A stretch of DNA of 64,000 nt. It comes from Galeopsis tetrahit. Taxonomy: Eukaryota; Streptophyta; Magnoliopsida; Lamiales; Lamiaceae. Positions 10,240 to 20,414 of the stretch are shown here, piece after piece. Below the pieces are notes generated by a model. The model was not told the origin of the DNA. It ran no database searches and was given only the letters and a program-made list of their open reading frames with translations. The stretch spans positions 83,400,472 through 83,464,471 of the forward strand of contig OY776122.1 in NCBI GenBank assembly GCA_963675135.1, in the 5' to 3' direction. Every line of letters starts with the position of its first letter. Positions within the stretch are counted from its first letter, which is position 1. The position numbers were made by a program, and so were the translations under genes.

Positions 10240-13200
10240 ATGGCCCCCAAGGTTAGACCTGAGATGCTTGTTGATTTCTCTAACCAGGATCTAGACCTAG
10301 ATTTTGCTTATCTAAGCAACAAAAACAATCTTCACTTTGAGCCCATTATCTCTTTTGAAAGTGAAGATCCTGAGATTATTCCAACCCTAAGATGGTTGAG
10401 AAGGGCTGGTCTCCAAAAGTTCTTGGAAGAAAGACCAAGCTCTTGCTTGGAAAGCTATATGGCAGAATTCTTTGCCTTCCTCAAGTGGAGAGGCAAGCCT
10501 GAAGATGGTGAAGTATCAACCAGGCTATCCTACACAGCTGAAGGAGAGGAAGAGGAGAGATTCCATAGAGTTAGATTCTCCTCAGAAGATCTGGAAGGAG
10601 CCTTTGGATTGCCTTATGAGGGAAGGAATCCAGAAGTGTATGGCACTGGACATGAAGAAGAAATAGCCCAAGAGTGGTTATTAATTCCAGGCCCTCTCTC
10701 CTCAACTCAAAACAAGAAAACTCTCAAGCCAGAGTTTCTCAATCTGTTTGAGGTAGTTGCTAAGAGCCTCCTAAGCAACACTGGAAGCTTAGAGCAGGTC
10801 AGCCAGCCAAGGATCAGAATCATGGCTGCCATTATTGATGCCAGTGATAAGGGCATCCAGTTTGATTGGAGGACCTTCATCATGTCTGAGATGATGAAGG
10901 AGAAGGCCAAATTTAAGGTGAAAGCCCACAACAAGGTGGTGCTAGAAGGGAAAATCAAGTATTGCACCAGGGCAAGCTTGTTGATTGAGAGGTTTTCCCA
11001 CTATTCCCAGATGCAAACCTTTGCAAAGCCCCTCCCAGCCCAAAAGATCCTGTTCAGAAAGCTCAGTAAGAAAACTGAGAAAAGAAGGATGCTACTGGCC
11101 AAGCCTGCTGAAGAACAGGAGGAAGAGAAGCCTAAGATGAAAAAGAGAACAAAGGCCAGGGCTGTAAAGACAAGGAAAATGTCTCAGAGAATCTCAGAAG
11201 AGAATTCAGATGCTTCAGCTGAGATTGAAGAAGTTGCTAGAGAAGGTGTACAAGTGCCATCTGATCATTCAGAAGAACTCAGGCAAAAGTACAATGAGAC
11301 TAGACAAAAGTCTAAGGGTGATAAGAGAGTCAGGGAAGTTGTCCCTGAGAAGGAAGGAAGTGGAAGTAGCAGGGCCAGCAAGAGAAGGGCCAAACCTACT
11401 GAAAAGGTGTTGGAGCTGCAAGAAGAGAAGTCTCTTCAATTGGCTCTAAGGGAGAGCAGAGCTGAAAGCAGGGCCAAATCCATGTCTAGGACTAATTCCT
11501 CTGGTTCTAGAACTCCAGAATCCAAAGTCCCTGAAGATCAACCCATAGAGGCCAACCTCCCTGAAATTCAGTATCTTGAGCCCAACTCCCCTGAAACCCA
11601 TGTTACCCCTTCCAACCAACCCATTACCCCTGTAAATCTCACTAAGAGATATTCTCCTGAAGGGAATGAACAAAGAAGTGGCATAGATGTGCTTGCTGAT
11701 TTAGCAGTAGATGAGACAAGACTCATGTCTCCCCTTGACTCATCCATGCTTAATTATTCAAAGCTCTTAGAGCATGCACTTCATGAGCCAACCCCCCTGA
11801 GTAAAGCCCCTTCAGATTCATTGCTCTCTAAAGCAACTGAAGTACCTTCACTTGAGCCCAACCCTTCTGAAGCCAACATCTCTGAACTTAATTTGCCTGA
11901 ACCCATAATAGGAGTACCCAGAGCCAACTCCCCTATAACCCAAAGTCCCCATTCAAGTGGAGATGAGGAGGAGTATACTTTTGAGAGTATGCTCAGAGGA
12001 GGAGCCAAGGCTACTGTGGACAGTTTGTATCCACAACTTGCTGAATTTCCAAGAATTCAGAAGGCCTTTCATGATTTGAGGATGCTTGTTGATATAAAAG
12101 ATAAATCTATGATGGAGATATCACAAGTCATCCAAGATAAAGGTGCAAACTGGTGGCAAATAGAGGAGAACAGATTGCTACACTTTGCTGGAGTTTCAAA
12201 GACAAGATTCCTCATTGATGAGGAGATTTTTGCAAAGTTGGTAGCCAAGAAGATTGAAGAGGAGAAAGAAAGAAAAACCAAGGGAATCAAACACCCTGAC
12301 AGTGGCTCTAATGATGATTCCCCTGATGATCCCTCAAACCCTTCAAATCCCAACCCTCCTGAAACCCCTCAAGCCAACCTCCCTGAACCCTTTCAACCCA
12401 AGTCTTCTGTAGCAGATAGACTTTCCAATCCTCCCAAAACCTATCATAGGAAAGGCTCTGTAACTTCAGAGGTGTTGACCAAGGGTGGTAACACAACCAA
12501 AGACACATCTGCCAATGAAGGTTCTTCTGAACCCAAGGCACAGCCTACAGATGTTGAGGTTCCTATACTAGAGGCTAGTTTGATTAAGGCCTATTCAGTG
12601 TCAAAAGAGTTGGACATTGATCAGCCCTTAATCATTCAGGATGACTCAGTGGCTGTTGATATAAGCACTGTGATCTCCCCACAACTGCCATCCTTGAACC
12701 TTGTTGAAGGTGGAGATGCTGCAGGATTAGATGAAGGAGTTGAAAAGGAGATATTAGCTGAAAAATCAGAGGGAGTTGTGGATGAAAGAGAGGTAATCAT
12801 CACTAAGATAGTGAGTGTACCACCAAATGAGGGTGGAATAAGTGAGGAAGGACAGGTTATTCTTGAAGTCAAATCTGAACTTCAAGAATCCCTTGATGAA
12901 AGGAGGCCTGATTCCTTGAGTGAGATCATTATTACAGAAGGGAGAAAAGAAAAAGTTGAAAATGAGAAGAAGACTGCTGATGTATCAGAGTCTTATGTAA
13001 AAGAAATTGAGGGTGATGAGTGCTTATTTCCTAACCTGTTTGACTTGTCTGATGTTGCAGGTATTTCTTTTGACCAAATTTTTGAAGATGAGTTCCTCAC
13101 AGATGCACCTATCCAAGTTGACACAGGCTCAGCTCAAGCCTTACTTGGAATGCAATCAGAGAAGTTGGACTCCTTGGCTCATCAAGTTCAATCTGCTCAT

Positions 13201-14982
13201 GCTGAAACTTCAGGAGCATTGAATGAGCAAGGAAGGACTCTAGCATCTGTTGAAATGAGGCTCACTGGCTCTGAAGATGTTGTGCTCCCAACTCTTGAGG
13301 CAAGAATCAGTGGTGTGGAATCTGGTCTTCAAACCATCTCCACTGAAGTTCAAAATGCCAAGTCTACCATGGAAGCCATCTCAGAGGAGATCAAGAAAGA
13401 GCAAAAGCTGCTGAGAGACAATCACAATGCTAATGTCAAAGCTCTCAGGCTAACTGTCAAGCAAGCTCTTGGAAAGAAGACAGCACTACAAAAGAGAAGA
13501 GCTGAAGAGCAAAGGCTAGCTATGGTCAAAGCTGCCTCAGAAAAATTTTCCCAAGAAGTGCTGGCCAATATTGCTGAAGGTGCAGTGGCCAACCTAACTG
13601 AGCTCTTAAAAGCCCAACTGGATGCATCTCTGAAAACAGCCATGGAAGAGGTTGTCCAACAAAAGATGAAGCCTGTTCTAGCTTTCCTTAGCTTGAGCAG
13701 TGATAGAATGCAGAATATACATGATGAGAATGTATATTTGTTAGAGGAGATGAAGTCCCTAAACCAGGCCCAATCCCTGATGGCCTCAACAATGAGTGAC
13801 CTCAAGCCCCAGTGTTTTGATGCTGCCAAAAAGGGGGAAAGGGAAAGAGCTAGAGCAAAAGGTGCCTTGGTGATTGGGAGTCCAGTGAAAGGGAAGGACA
13901 AAGTCCCTGAAGGAAAAGGAAAAGAGCCAGAAATGCTGAACTTGGAAGATTTAGATGAAGAAGAGCAGTTAGCATTGGCATTGAAGAACTCAATGGCCTC
14001 AGCTCAAGAGGAAAGAGTAAGGCTACAGCAAAGACCAGGTGGTGAAGTGTCAGGTTTGGACAAAGATGCTGAAGGTGTCCAAACCAGAGGAAAGATCAAG
14101 AAGGCCCAAGGGAAGAAGAGACAAACTGAGAAATTCACTGACTTTCCTAGCAGCCTTGATCTTCCACCTGAATTCAGAATTGATGAGGATGAGCCTACAT
14201 CAAAGAAAGCCAAAACTGCTGAAAAGCCCAAATCTACTGAAGAAGACAAATCTTCTGAAACTGGAAAAACTGCTGAAGGTACCAAGTCCCCTGAAGACAT
14301 TGAACAGTTATTTGCTGAAGGATTTGGACCTGAACCTAAGAAGAAGACAACAGTCCTAGCTCTTGATCCATCAAAACTGTTTCATGAAGGGTATGGCAAA
14401 GACCCTGAAACACAACAGAAACTGGCCATGATGAGGGCCCAAGAGAAAATGGACTTGATGGAAGAAGCCAACAGAGCAAGAGATGAAAGAAGAGCAAACT
14501 TTCAGAAACCAAGAAGGAGAAGAGCAACATACAGCAAGATGAAGCCTCAGCTTCTAATCCCAATGGACACCAAATATCCACAGTTGGATAAATGGGTGCC
14601 AATTCAACTGAATGACACATGGGAAGAAGCCAAAAGGGAGTTTGTCTATGACTATTATGTCATTGACAGATGGAATGGAGGAGATGCAAACTCTGCCTTC
14701 ACTGAGTTCATGCTAGAATACTACAGAGAGTTGTATCAACAACTACTTGCTGCTGCTGACATTGCAAGATTTGAACTCACAGCTCCCAAGCCAATCATAT
14801 ACATGCCTCCAAAGCTTGAAGGATGGATTGACCAAGCAAGAATTCTGAGGGAATTTACTGAGATCCTCAAGCTGAACAAGATGGCTCTTGGACCTAAGGG
14901 AACCAACCAAGAAGCCATGGCACTAAAAAGAAGAGTGTGGGCACAGTATGGAATGCTGCCACCTCCTGAGGATGATCTTTGA
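10240..14982 (+). CDS. ORF3 (envelope-like position) of the copia element, function unknown
   Basis: 1580 residues from the first in-frame ATG (MAPKVRPEML); the frame is open upstream to 10000 but without ATG. It occupies the place of the 'env-like' ORF of Sireviruses, yet I see no signal peptide or membrane helix; the protein is hydrophilic and charged throughout. Residues about 30-290 look globular. A long Pro/Ser/Glu-rich low-complexity region follows, then a likely coiled coil (about 990-1110), then a Lys/Glu-rich stretch and a conserved-looking C-terminal segment (about 1440-1580, TWEEAKREFVYDYYVIDRWN). Two segments match the ubiquitin-interacting motif pattern: EEKSLQLALRESRAES (about 395) and EEEQLALALKNSMASAQEE (about 1240). 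The ORF is unbroken over 4.7 kb, which argues for selection or very recent insertion. Role unknown. Confidence 0.85.
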   Translation: MAPKVRPEMLVDFSNQDLDLDFAYLSNKNNLHFEPIISFESEDPEIIPTLRWLRRAGLQKFLEERPSSCLESYMAEFFAFLKWRGKPEDGEVSTRLSYTAEGEEEERFHRVRFSSEDLEGAFGLPYEGRNPEVYGTGHEEEIAQEWLLIPGPLSSTQNKKTLKPEFLNLFEVVAKSLLSNTGSLEQVSQPRIRIMAAIIDASDKGIQFDWRTFIMSEMMKEKAKFKVKAHNKVVLEGKIKYCTRASLLIERFSHYSQMQTFAKPLPAQKILFRKLSKKTEKRRMLLAKPAEEQEEEKPKMKKRTKARAVKTRKMSQRISEENSDASAEIEEVAREGVQVPSDHSEELRQKYNETRQKSKGDKRVREVVPEKEGSGSSRASKRRAKPTEKVLELQEEKSLQLALRESRAESRAKSMSRTNSSGSRTPESKVPEDQPIEANLPEIQYLEPNSPETHVTPSNQPITPVNLTKRYSPEGNEQRSGIDVLADLAVDETRLMSPLDSSMLNYSKLLEHALHEPTPLSKAPSDSLLSKATEVPSLEPNPSEANISELNLPEPIIGVPRANSPITQSPHSSGDEEEYTFESMLRGGAKATVDSLYPQLAEFPRIQKAFHDLRMLVDIKDKSMMEISQVIQDKGANWWQIEENRLLHFAGVSKTRFLIDEEIFAKLVAKKIEEEKERKTKGIKHPDSGSNDDSPDDPSNPSNPNPPETPQANLPEPFQPKSSVADRLSNPPKTYHRKGSVTSEVLTKGGNTTKDTSANEGSSEPKAQPTDVEVPILEASLIKAYSVSKELDIDQPLIIQDDSVAVDISTVISPQLPSLNLVEGGDAAGLDEGVEKEILAEKSEGVVDEREVIITKIVSVPPNEGGISEEGQVILEVKSELQESLDERRPDSLSEIIITEGRKEKVENEKKTADVSESYVKEIEGDECLFPNLFDLSDVAGISFDQIFEDEFLTDAPIQVDTGSAQALLGMQSEKLDSLAHQVQSAHAETSGALNEQGRTLASVEMRLTGSEDVVLPTLEARISGVESGLQTISTEVQNAKSTMEAISEEIKKEQKLLRDNHNANVKALRLTVKQALGKKTALQKRRAEEQRLAMVKAASEKFSQEVLANIAEGAVANLTELLKAQLDASLKTAMEEVVQQKMKPVLAFLSLSSDRMQNIHDENVYLLEEMKSLNQAQSLMASTMSDLKPQCFDAAKKGERERARAKGALVIGSPVKGKDKVPEGKGKEPEMLNLEDLDEEEQLALALKNSMASAQEERVRLQQRPGGEVSGLDKDAEGVQTRGKIKKAQGKKRQTEKFTDFPSSLDLPPEFRIDEDEPTSKKAKTAEKPKSTEEDKSSETGKTAEGTKSPEDIEQLFAEGFGPEPKKKTTVLALDPSKLFHEGYGKDPETQQKLAMMRAQEKMDLMEEANRARDERRANFQKPRRRRATYSKMKPQLLIPMDTKYPQLDKWVPIQLNDTWEEAKREFVYDYYVIDRWNGGDANSAFTEFMLEYYRELYQQLLAAADIARFELTAPKPIIYMPPKLEGWIDQARILREFTEILKLNKMALGPKGTNQEAMALKRRVWAQYGMLPPPEDDL

Positions 14983-15437
14983 AATGGCTAAGTCTTCTGA
15001 CCTCACTTGAATGATCAACTATGCTGAAATATGGTCAAATTTGCTGATGTGTTAATCTGATTGCTCTGATCTGATTATGGATTGCTCTGATACAAGAATG
15101 GTGCTCTGATTTTTGTGTTTATGCTCTGATATGCTTAGAATATAATGCCCTATTGTATTTAGTGTTGATGATTCATGCTCTGATATGTTAAATTCAACTA
15201 TCAACATGCCTGTAATGATCTCTTATATGAATGATAGTTGAACTACTTTTGAATCAAGATACACTTATTCAGAAAATCTCTCTATGCCTATCCTTGAAAC
15301 CTATTTGCAACAAAAACAGTGAATACACTAACACATTATTTTTCAGGAATATTGACCTCAGTCATGTCTTCTGAAGATACATGTAATAGGTGTAGAAAAG
15401 TCACTTTTGCTTAAGTTATATAGGTTTTGGCATCATC
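14983..15437 (+). other. Copia 3' untranslated region
   Basis: AT-rich noncoding stretch between ORF3 and the polypurine tract. The phrase TGCTCTGAT(A/C/T) recurs about six times between 15070 and 15185. No ORF. Confidence 0.55.
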
Positions 15438-15450
15438 AAAAAGGGGGAAA
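15438..15450 (+). other. Polypurine tract
   Basis: AAAAAGGGGGAAA, one base before the LTR start at 15452. This is the usual plus-strand primer site of LTR elements. Confidence 0.9.
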
Positions 15451-15451
15451 T

Positions 15452-17386
15452 TGATGGGAATAAAATGAGCTATGTTTTGATTGAATACCAAAAACCCCCC
15501 TTAGACATGCCTAATTTAAATGAATATGTTCTAAGAAATGTTAGAACATATAGATTATAGGCTAGATGAGAAGCTGAAATGTTAGGCAGCTCTTAGACAA
15601 TTAGATGCACAATTTGAGGGGGAACCTATGCTTCAAGATAATCAAGATCAAGTCCCCTCAAGGCTCAAATTCTGGAACAATCTCTTAAGAGCAAGGACAC
15701 CCTATGAAATCTAGGATACTCTTATCAGGAGAGTTGTCCAGAGAAGATGCTCGTATGTAAAAGCAAGATTGTAAAGCTCAAAAGGACAAATCCAATGAAG
15801 ATGCTCTGATCAGGAGAATTGTCCAGAGAAAGTACTCATAAAGCTCTGATCAGGAGAGTTGTCCAAAGAAGCTAACCATATGCAAGAACAAACCTACCTA
15901 GCTCAAAAAGACAAGACTACTCAAAGGTTTTGGTCAGGAGAGTTGTCCAGATAAGCCAACTCTAAAGTATAAAGTGCTCTGATACAAAACGACCAACCAT
16001 GCTGATCAGAAGAGTTGTCTAGAGGAGTTGTCTCAGCTAAATTGACCAAGATCAAGTGCTCTGAAAGCCTGTGATCAACTATGCTGAAGAGATTGAGACA
16101 ACCAGTCCCTAAAGGTGCTCAAAGAAATAAGCTAAGGTCTTACTCAAGAGAAATAAAGGGAAAGAGCCAAGTCATCTGAAGAAGAGCAAGCCAACCATGC
16201 TGAAAAGCAAAACTGCTGATAGTGATAAGGAGAGTTGTCCAGATGATAAGGAATGTTGTCCTATCATTGGATCAACCTTCAGAAGCCATGTCCAAGTCCT
16301 AACAAGAAGTCAAACATTGGGAAAAGTGCTGCAGAATGAAGACAAAATTGTTACAGCCGTTTATTACCCAAATGAGGACATGTCACTATCAAGAATCTGT
16401 CTTCAAGTTTGAAGAACTCAAGGAAGACATTTATAGCAATTTGGGGCTGCCTCTCCAACGGGCAAATCCTCCTTTTTGTCTATAAATACAGAAGTGTGAA
16501 GATCATTTGAGGGTACCTCAACCCCAACAAGAATATCCAACTATCCTACAAGTTGACAAGTGCTCTCAAGCTTTCAAAGAGACTATCTTAGTCTTTATAC
16601 ACTTCTTCTAAGCTGAACACATTGTATATTCATACACAAGCTTAGAGAGATATCCTATCCTTATACATTGATCTTCATTGTAAAGGATATCTCATTAGTT
16701 GGAACCTTACTTCAACCCTTATACCTTTCAAGAGTGAAAGTGAGAAGGTTGTAGTAGTAGAAGTGGTAGGAGCTGACTGTTGAGAGAAGAACAGTTCAGT
16801 TCTGAGTTGAGAAGAGGGTACTAGGACTCTAGACATCCTAGGGATCAATTCACCAAGGAGTGGTGTTCTTGATCAAGTGCACCTTGGCACTATAAAACAA
16901 GTTAATTCCAAGAGTGAAGGAATTATCCTGTTAAATCAGGGAAAGTGGATGTAGGAGCTTGAGTCTCTGAACCACTATAAACTCTTGTGTTGATTTATTT
17001 TACAAGTACTTACATTCCTTCAACACTGCACACAAAACTGATCTTTCAAAGATACATATTAAAAAAAACTGTGCAAAACTGATTTGGACAAGTTCCCTGA
17101 AGCTAAACTGGACTGTGTTGCATTGACTAAGTGATTTCAGAAATTAAAGGAGTCTAAACTTAAAGGGCCAACCACTATTCCGCACATATAACTCCCCTAG
17201 ATAGTTGTTCAACTAAGTACTCAATAGTACTTAGTAGTCTGATTATCTTAGAAGAGTTAATCTTCTTCAGCAGAGTTGTCCAAGACAACCTTGCTGAACT
17301 CTGGTTTGATCATAGTCCAAGAAGAATTGCATACAAGTGTATTCCCCCCCCCCATACACTTGTTATATACTCCTTCAGGACCAACA
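15452..17386 (+). repeat. Second complete LTR of the copia block
   Basis: Same 1935-bp sequence as 1598-3532 at offset 13854, with the same ten-C run. It serves at once as 3' LTR of the full-length copy and as 5' LTR of the truncated second copy, because a primer site and gag follow it instead of host DNA. Confidence 0.93.
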
Positions 17387-17388
17387 AG

Positions 17389-17400
17389 TGGTATCAGAGC
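17389..17400 (+). other. Second primer binding site (initiator tRNA-Met)
   Basis: TGGTATCAGAGC, identical to 3535-3546, two bases after the second LTR. Confidence 0.9.
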
Positions 17401-17527
17401 AGGGGTTCAAAGACCACTGCTTCTGAAAATCCATCTTGATTTTCAAAAACTCTCATATTTGTGTGGTCACTGAACTGATCTTTACCTGAAATCCATCACT
17501 TGTTAACTAACTGATTATTTGTGAGAT

Positions 17528-19999
17528 ATGGCCAACAACAATGCTGTTCCTCCACCTGCTGTTCAAGGATTAGACAATATGGCCACAAATCCAGTTAATC
17601 ACATTTCTCATCACAAACTGCCCATGTTTTCTATAGACAATTATGATTTCTGGAAAATTAGAATGAGGGCTCATCTTGCATCTCTTCATACTGATATGCT
17701 TAGAGTAATCACAAGAGGACCTTTTATGTTTACTCAAACTAACCCCAGATTGACAGATGAGCAAAGAGCAGATATAAGGGAACTGATTCCCAAAGATGAG
17801 GATGACTTCACTGCTGATGAAAAGAGGAAAGATAATTTGAATTATCTTGCCATGAACACCCTCTATCAAACAATTCCAGATGCAGTTATGGGAAGAGTCT
17901 ACCACTGCACAACAGCCAAAGAAATTTGGGATACCCTTGCTGAAATGTGTGAGGGCACTGAAAAAATCAAGGAGAACAAGCTCCAAGTTGCTGTGCAGAA
18001 GTTTGAACAATTCTCAATGGAGTTTGATGAGTCCATTGACAAATTTGCTGGTAGATTCACTGATGTGATGAATGAGATTAACTCTTTGGGCAAGGTCTAC
18101 ACCAAGAGAGAGGTTGGACTGAAAATTCTAAGGAGTCTCACTCAAAAGTGGGATGTCTATGCTGTAATGATGCAGAATACCAAAGATCTCTCCACCATGC
18201 CCATGCAACAAATATTCTCAGAACTTAAAGCCTATGAGTTTGACCTCAATAGAAGAAAGCCTGTTGAGGAACCTTCAAATCCTACCAAGGGAGTGGCATT
18301 CAAAGCCAAAGTTGCTGAACCAGAAATGCAACCCACTCCCAGATCATCAAAGTCAGTCTCTAAGACTGAAATGAAGGAAGAACTAGCCTTGATGGCTAGA
18401 AGGTTTGACAAGCTCAACACAAGGTTTGGTAGATACAAGAAATTCTACCAAGACAACAAATTCAGGAGAAGATACAATTCCCCTGAAGTTCAGGCTGAGG
18501 ACAAAAAGCCTGAAGAGAAAAGATCAGAGGACAAGTCCTCTGATAGGAGAAGATCCAGTAGAGCTGAACCTTCATCATCTAAGAGAAGAGATGAATCCAA
18601 GAAGGATGATGATGAAGATCTGTGCTATAACTGTAAAAAGAAAGGGCACTTCCAATATGACTGCCCTGAATTGAGCTCTAAAGAAAGAAGAGAGAGACAA
18701 GCTAAAAGAGACAGAAAATTCACCAATAGAAAAGCCATGATGGCTGGTGAAGAATCTGATAGTGCTGAAAGCTTCAACTCTTCTGATGGACTATTCTCCA
18801 ACAGTGATGATGATGATGATGTTTGCAACATGGCTTTTGAGGATGATGAGGTATCCTCTACTTCTAGTTCACCATCATTCATCTCACAAAACACTAGTGA
18901 GGTTAACCTGAAACTTTCCTTGGGAAAGTTGATGGAAGATTTCACTAGATTACAAGAATTTCATGATAATTGTGTGAAAGAAAATGAAAGATTGGCTATT
19001 GAACTTTCTAAAAACTCTGAGGTAGCTGTTGATGTCAAGTCTACTGAGTTATATCAACAAGCCTTGAGAAAGCTTGAGGAAGCAAATCTCAGGATAGTTG
19101 ACCAACAAAAGGAGATTGATGATCAACTTCTCTCTCAGAAGAGAAAAGAATTTGAACTTAAAATTCTAAATGCCAAATTTGAAAATCTCTCACATGAGTA
19201 TGATATTCTTAAATCAAGTGAAGAGAGCCTGAAATTAAAGATGTCTGCTTTGAACAAATCTTCTAGAGCAATAGAGGAAATTCAAAGTTATCAAAGACCT
19301 ATGGCTCAAAGAAGTGGATTAGGTTTTGATCCATTTGAATCTTCACCTTGTCTTAGTGTTGCATCCACAAGTAACACTAAGAGAATTTTTGTTAAGTCAG
19401 TGGCACAACAAGCTGAAAATGAAGTAATTCAGCCACTGAACAAAGGAAAGGGCAAATTGAATGAAATGCCTACTCAAGTGTTTCAGGAGAATAGGCCAAA
19501 ACCTAAGGAAATGGCCAAAGCTCCTGAACACAAGAGGAATATTGGTCAGCAGGGTAGACCCAATGGCAGGGCAACTCTCCTGAACAATGTTCAGAGGAAT
19601 TATCCAAGGTATAATCAGCCTAGGCCAACTCATCTGAGAAGGCCTCAGCTGAATAGACCTAAGGAAAATTATCCTCTAAGGCAGAATAAAATGAGAAAAC
19701 CAAAACCCTTCATGCCAAAGGATAATGGTCATAAGAAAACCTTTCCTCAAAGATTTCAACAAGCTGCACAAAGAACTCTTAAATTCAGAAGAGTGGACAA
19801 CTCCTCTGAAATTTACAGAGTTAACACATTCACACATACTTTCCCAAAGGCATTTAAGGGAAGGACAGTGTATGTTGATGCACTAGGAAATCAACTTAGC
19901 CACCTTGAATCAATCAGGGTTATTAGGCAAGTTTGGGTTCCCAAAGGTACAGCTAACCTCTCAGGACCCAAAACTCAAAGGGTACCTAAACCTATCTAA
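17528..19999 (+). CDS. gag: Gag polyprotein, copy 2
   Basis: 823 residues, same as copy 1 except Ser for Pro in AIELSKNSE (CTT TCT versus CTT CCT). The capsid region, CCHC knuckle, acidic stretch and basic tail are all kept, and the stop is the same TAA. It has its own upstream LTR promoter and primer site, so an RNA encoding Gag without functional Pol could be made from it. Confidence 0.92.
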   Translation: MANNNAVPPPAVQGLDNMATNPVNHISHHKLPMFSIDNYDFWKIRMRAHLASLHTDMLRVITRGPFMFTQTNPRLTDEQRADIRELIPKDEDDFTADEKRKDNLNYLAMNTLYQTIPDAVMGRVYHCTTAKEIWDTLAEMCEGTEKIKENKLQVAVQKFEQFSMEFDESIDKFAGRFTDVMNEINSLGKVYTKREVGLKILRSLTQKWDVYAVMMQNTKDLSTMPMQQIFSELKAYEFDLNRRKPVEEPSNPTKGVAFKAKVAEPEMQPTPRSSKSVSKTEMKEELALMARRFDKLNTRFGRYKKFYQDNKFRRRYNSPEVQAEDKKPEEKRSEDKSSDRRRSSRAEPSSSKRRDESKKDDDEDLCYNCKKKGHFQYDCPELSSKERRERQAKRDRKFTNRKAMMAGEESDSAESFNSSDGLFSNSDDDDDVCNMAFEDDEVSSTSSSPSFISQNTSEVNLKLSLGKLMEDFTRLQEFHDNCVKENERLAIELSKNSEVAVDVKSTELYQQALRKLEEANLRIVDQQKEIDDQLLSQKRKEFELKILNAKFENLSHEYDILKSSEESLKLKMSALNKSSRAIEEIQSYQRPMAQRSGLGFDPFESSPCLSVASTSNTKRIFVKSVAQQAENEVIQPLNKGKGKLNEMPTQVFQENRPKPKEMAKAPEHKRNIGQQGRPNGRATLLNNVQRNYPRYNQPRPTHLRRPQLNRPKENYPLRQNKMRKPKPFMPKDNGHKKTFPQRFQQAAQRTLKFRRVDNSSEIYRVNTFTHTFPKAFKGRTVYVDALGNQLSHLESIRVIRQVWVPKGTANLSGPKTQRVPKPI

Positions 20000-20308
20000 T
20001 TGCAGGTACCATTGGGCCACAAGAAGAGGAGCATGAACAAAAAGACAGCATGGTACCTTGACAGTGGATGCTCAAGGCACATGACTGGAAACAAGGAACT
20101 CCTCTCTGATTTTATTGAAAAAGAAGGCCCAAATGTCACCTTTGGAGACAGCTCACAAGCAACAACAAAAGGTTATGGTACTTTGATGATTGGTAACATC
20201 AAAGTAACCAATGTATCTTATGTAGCTGGTCTCAAATATAACCTCCTGAGTATCAGTCAATTCTGTGATAAAGATTTTAATGTTGAGTTCTCAAGTGGAA
20301 AGTGTCTA
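20000..20308 (+). pseudogene. Pol, copy 2, truncated after the protease region
   Basis: Same frame and sequence as the start of copy 1 pol, including DSGCSRHMTG, up to the point matching 6454. There it is joined to the last part of an LTR. Integrase, RT and RNase H are absent. The frame runs on through LTR and gypsy sequence to a stop at 20428, giving a 142-codon chimera with no expected function. The junction shares only one base (A) between the two parents, as in end-joining. Confidence 0.92.
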
Positions 20309-20366
20309 ACAAGTGTATTCCCCCCCCCCCCCCATACACTTGTTATATACTCCTTCAGGACCAACA
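20309..20366 (+). repeat. LTR remnant (last 58 bp) closing the copia block
   Basis: Matches 3479-3532 from ACAAGTGTATTC to CCAACA, except that its C run is 14 long rather than 10. It supplies the terminal CA next to the target duplication. Confidence 0.92.
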
Positions 20367-20371
20367 ACATC
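20367..20371. repeat. Right target-site duplication of the copia block (ACATC)
   Basis: ACATC directly after CCAACA, matching 1593-1597. Gypsy sequence resumes here. Confidence 0.9.
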
Positions 20372-20414
20372 CCCCAGAGGTTAGGATCTCAGGGATCATC
20401 TTTTCCCTTAGGCT

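Larger units (their letters stand above)
1598..20366 (+). mobile_element. Ty1/copia retrotransposon, Sirevirus-type, in a partial tandem arrangement
   Basis: Order: LTR (1598-3532), primer site, gag, pol, ORF3, polypurine tract, LTR (15452-17386), primer site, gag, truncated pol, last 58 bp of an LTR (20309-20366). Copy offset is exactly 13854 bp. Protease-integrase-RT-RNase H order marks Ty1/copia. A very long extra ORF after pol, an initiator-Met primer site and a large (1935-bp) LTR fit the Sirevirus (SIRE/Maximus) lineage. One ACATC target duplication brackets the whole structure, so it derives from a single insertion. Copies 1 and 2 differ at one base noticed in gag (C at 5149 versus T at 19003, approximately), so the duplication is young. 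Confidence 0.93.

Noticed and set aside
1598..20366. Two independent copia insertions side by side
   Set aside because: No host sequence or target duplication separates the copies, and one ACATC pair brackets everything.
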